Shown: one piece after another, positions 6,479 through 8,966 of the stretch
Layout of the letters: every line of letters starts with the position of its first letter
Position numbering within the stretch: position 1 is the stretch's first letter
From: a bacterium
GTDB lineage: Bacteria; Patescibacteriota; Minisyncoccia; UBA6257; GWB1-50-10
NCBI GenBank assembly: GCA_021791135.1
Contig: JAJYXD010000010.1
Span: 1-8,966, forward strand
Direction of reading: 5' to 3'
DNA length: 8,966 bases
Notes under the pieces: generated by a model
The model's input: the letters and a program-made list of their open reading frames with translations, nothing else
What the model was told of the DNA's origin: nothing
Database searches by the model: none
Program-made: the position numbers and the translations under genes

Positions 6479-8927
6479 CGAATCACGCGGAGCGCTTCGG
6501 GGACTTGCTTCGAAAGAGGCCGCCGATCGGTTGCGCAAATTCGGAGAGAATACCATCGCAAGGAAGAAGCGGTTCAGGCCGCTTATCGCATTTTTCCGGA
6601 AGTTCGAAAGCCCTCTTCTTCTGCTTCTTATCGGCACTTCCGTTATCTCGTTTTTCGTCGGCGAACGCACGAATGCGGTAATCATCATCGTAATGGTATG
6701 CGTGTCCGCCGTACTTGATTTCGCCAACAGTTACAAGTCGGAAAAGACCGTACTGAAACTTCTCGAGAAGGTTACCACCACCGCGACCGTACTACGGGAC
6801 GGACAAAAGCAAGAAATCGATCAAAAAGAAATCGTTCCCGGCGATATCGTACTGCTCTCCGCCGGCGACGCGGTTCCCGCCGATGCGCGCGTACTGGAAA
6901 CGAAGGATTGTTTCGTGAACCAGGCGGCGCTTACGGGCGAATCGTTTCCCGTTCCGAAATACGGGGAACAAGGAGCGAATCGTGACGGTGAAGCGCCGAC
7001 GGAGCGGCCGGATTTCGTGTGTATGGGTACGAGCGTGGTGACGGGATATGCCACAATCGAAGTGATGCAGACCGGCTTTTCGACGGAGTTCGGAAAGATC
7101 GCCGCGCATATTTCGGTCGAGACGCTTCCTACCGACTTCGAAAAGGGGATAAAGACCTTCAGTGTATTCATTATGCGGCTCACGTTCGTGATGGTGGGAT
7201 TCGTATTCCTGGCCAATGCGCTTCTGGGGCACGGCATGTTCGATTCGTTCGTATTCGCGATTGCGATCGCGATCGGTCTCACGCCGGAACTGCTCCCGGT
7301 TATTATGTCGGTGTCCTTAAGTCGCGGATCGCTTGAGATGGCGAAGAAAAACGTCGTGGTAAAAAATCTTTCTTCGATCGAGAGTTTCGGGAGCATGAAC
7401 GTGCTCTGTACCGATAAGACGGGGACGCTCACCGAAGACAGAATCACCCTTGTAAAATATGTGGACTGTTTCGGGAATGCCGCGGAAGACGTATTTACCC
7501 GTGCCTTCATAAGCAGTTTCTTCCACACGGGCATCAAGAGTCCTCTCGATAAAGCGATTCGGGAACATAAGACGATTGAGACCAGCGCGTACGAAAAAAT
7601 CGACGAGGTGCCGTTCGACTTTGAACGGAAACGCGATTCGATTATCTATAAAAAAGAAGGGATGTACACGCTTATCACGAAAGGAGCGCCGGAAGACATT
7701 CTTTCCATCGCAACCGACTTCGATGATCGGGGTACGAAGAAAACGTTTACCGCCGCGGCGAAGAGCGCGGCACTCGCCGAGTTCGAAAAGTTAAGCGGCG
7801 AGGGATTCAGGGTGCTTGCGGTCGCCGAGAAAGGGGTCCCGGAGAAGAAAGAGTATACGAAGGAGGATGAGGCGGGCATGAATTTCCTCGGTTTCATGGC
7901 GTTCTACGATCCGCCGAAGGGCACGGCTTTGTCGGCAATCAAAGATCTGGAGGATCTGGGCATTGAAGTAAAAATTTTAACGGGCGACAACGAAATTCTT
8001 ACCGAGAAGATCTGCCGCGAGATCAACTTACCGGTCAAGCGAACGCTTAAAGGGTCGGAGATCGTAAAGATGAATGACGAGGAACTTCTGGTAAGGGCGC
8101 GGACGACGACGATCTTCGCGCGCATTACTCCGGACGAGAAAGAACGTATTATTCTCACCCTGAAGAAAGCGGGGTATTCCGTAGGGTATTTGGGGGACGG
8201 CATCAATGATGCCCCCGCCTTGAAGGCCGCCGACGTGGGACTCTCGGTTAATAATGCCGTCGACGTGGCGAAAGAAACGGCAGATATCATTCTTCTCGAA
8301 AAAAGCCTGCGGGTGCTGCACGACGGCATCACGGAAGGCAGAAAGACCTTCGCGAACACGATGAAATACATCATGATGGGATTGAGTTCCAATTTCGGGA
8401 ATATGTTTTCGATGATGGGCGCTTCGCTCATTCTCCCGTTTCTTCCGATGCTGCCGCCGCAGATACTTTTAAACAACTTTCTTTACGATACTTCCCAGCT
8501 TACGCTCGCGACGGATGCGGTGGATAAAAACCTCGTGAAGAAACCCCCGCGATGGGATATCAAGTTCGTGAAGAAGTTTATGATCGTCTTCGGACCGATA
8601 AGTTCCGTTTTCGATTTTGCTACGTTCGGCCTCCTGCTTCTCGTGTTCCGTCTTTCGGAGTCGCAGTTTCAGACGGGATGGTTCATCGAATCGCTTGCGA
8701 CGCAGGTATTCGTAATCTACGTCATACGGACGCGGCTCGTTCCTTTTCTAGAGAGCAGGCCGAGTAAGCCGCTCTTTCTGAATACGATCTTCGCCGTGGC
8801 GGTAGGGTGGCTTATCCCGTTCATCGGACTGGGCGCGTTCTTTGCGTTTACGCCGCTGCCGCTCCCGGTGCTTCTCGGTATCGCGGGAATCGTGATCGTG
8901 TACCTCGCCGTAACGGAAGTGATATAA
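6465..8927 (+). CDS. mgtA: Magnesium-transporting P-type ATPase (MgtA/MgtB type)
   Basis: This 820-residue membrane pump (E. coli MgtA is about 900) uses ATP to import Mg2+. Visible parts are the cation-ATPase N-terminal GLASKEAADRLRKFGEN, membrane helices 1-2 (about 49-90), the actuator TGES at 157-160, helix 4 with GLTPELLPV at 271-279, phosphorylated Asp317 in DKTGTLT, the nucleotide-binding KGAPEDIL segment, the hinge GDGINDAP at 577-584, and about six C-terminal helices. The MgtA subgroup is indicated by GLTPELLPV, VVVKNLSSIESFGSMNVLCTDKTGTLTED and NNFLYDTSQL at 670-679. The start ATG lies 14 nt inside xseB, so translation is probably coupled. No Mg2+-sensing leader of the enterobacterial mgtA type is present. 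Membership in a LexA-headed run is unusual. The C-terminus is complete, ending at TAA 8925-8927. Confidence 0.94.
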   Translation: MTPNNESRGALRGLASKEAADRLRKFGENTIARKKRFRPLIAFFRKFESPLLLLLIGTSVISFFVGERTNAVIIIVMVCVSAVLDFANSYKSEKTVLKLLEKVTTTATVLRDGQKQEIDQKEIVPGDIVLLSAGDAVPADARVLETKDCFVNQAALTGESFPVPKYGEQGANRDGEAPTERPDFVCMGTSVVTGYATIEVMQTGFSTEFGKIAAHISVETLPTDFEKGIKTFSVFIMRLTFVMVGFVFLANALLGHGMFDSFVFAIAIAIGLTPELLPVIMSVSLSRGSLEMAKKNVVVKNLSSIESFGSMNVLCTDKTGTLTEDRITLVKYVDCFGNAAEDVFTRAFISSFFHTGIKSPLDKAIREHKTIETSAYEKIDEVPFDFERKRDSIIYKKEGMYTLITKGAPEDILSIATDFDDRGTKKTFTAAAKSAALAEFEKLSGEGFRVLAVAEKGVPEKKEYTKEDEAGMNFLGFMAFYDPPKGTALSAIKDLEDLGIEVKILTGDNEILTEKICREINLPVKRTLKGSEIVKMNDEELLVRARTTTIFARITPDEKERIILTLKKAGYSVGYLGDGINDAPALKAADVGLSVNNAVDVAKETADIILLEKSLRVLHDGITEGRKTFANTMKYIMMGLSSNFGNMFSMMGASLILPFLPMLPPQILLNNFLYDTSQLTLATDAVDKNLVKKPPRWDIKFVKKFMIVFGPISSVFDFATFGLLLLVFRLSESQFQTGWFIESLATQVFVIYVIRTRLVPFLESRPSKPLFLNTIFAVAVGWLIPFIGLGAFFAFTPLPLPVLLGIAGIVIVYLAVTEVI

Positions 8928-8938
8928 CGGAAATTTTT

Positions 8939-8947
8939 TGCTAGAAT
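8939..8947 (+). promoter_or_regulatory. Extended -10 promoter for a downstream gene
   Basis: TGCTAGAAT is an extended -10 element (TGn followed by TAGAAT at 8942-8947). It ends 6 nt before an ATG at 8954, the same geometry as the lexA promoter, so a leaderless transcript is again predicted. A T6 run lies just upstream (8934-8939). No convincing -35 is visible and no strong hairpin ends the mgtA transcript. Confidence 0.5.
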
Positions 8948-8953
8948 GTCTGC

Positions 8954-8966
8954 ATGATATTTCAGA
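8954..8966 (+). CDS. First codons of a downstream gene (partial)
   Basis: An ATG at 8954 opens a frame reading MIFQ to the window edge. The support is its position 6 nt after an extended -10 element, and the fact that mgtA has just ended on the same strand. Nothing can be said about the product. Confidence 0.35.

Noticed and set aside
6203..6727. Antisense open frame over the xseA/xseB/mgtA junction
   Set aside because: It is the complement of three overlapping real genes and has no domain signature or promoter.
8928..8941. T6 run after mgtA as an intrinsic terminator
   Set aside because: No stable stem precedes it (only a 3-bp CCG/CGG match), and it lies within a promoter-like sequence.
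1..8966. CRISPR array, tRNA/rRNA gene, insertion sequence or prophage
   Set aside because: There are no regularly spaced repeats, no tRNA-like cloverleaf noticed, no transposase or integrase, and no phage structural genes; lexA alone does not imply a prophage.

Overview
The window looks like a compact bacterial chromosome segment, possibly from a Patescibacteria/CPR (Parcubacteria-like) genome. This is inferred from lysine-rich proteins, tight gene packing, few Shine-Dalgarno sequences and promoters whose -10 box lies 6-7 nt before the ATG (leaderless-type starts). No marker gene in the window proves the taxonomy. All genes are on the + strand and read sensibly with the standard stop codons.

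Layout: 2-61 is the tail of an upstream gene, probably dnaJ. 62-359 is non-coding and rich in inverted and direct repeats; it ends in a perfect 20-bp palindrome that abuts a consensus TATAAT. A tightly packed run then begins: lexA (360-998), a fused nuclease/N6-adenine methylase (1009-2961), a zinc-ribbon DUF4145 protein (2972-3667), hsdS (3683-5005), xseA (5002-6240), xseB (about 6249-6478, apparently frameshifted) and mgtA (6465-8927). Gaps are 8-15 nt or the genes overlap (4 and 14 nt), so one transcript is plausible. A second leaderless-type promoter and the first four codons of another gene lie at 8939-8966.

The genes suggest a restriction-modification island embedded in a LexA-headed DNA-damage operon. 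The methylase carries its own PD-(D/E)xK nuclease domain and sits with a two-TRD HsdS, and there is no HsdR translocase. That resembles type IIB (BcgI-like) enzymes more than classical type I. A DUF4145 (possibly HEPN-like) protein lies between the two subunits, and exonuclease VII follows. The palindrome at the lexA promoter predicts that LexA represses itself and, if the run is one transcript, restriction, ExoVII and the Mg2+ pump as well.

Base composition is mosaic. The DUF4145 gene and the first target-recognition half of hsdS are AT-rich (about 27-35% GC in sampled lines), while flanking sequence reaches 55-70%. This suggests that the DUF4145-TRD1 block was exchanged as a cassette.
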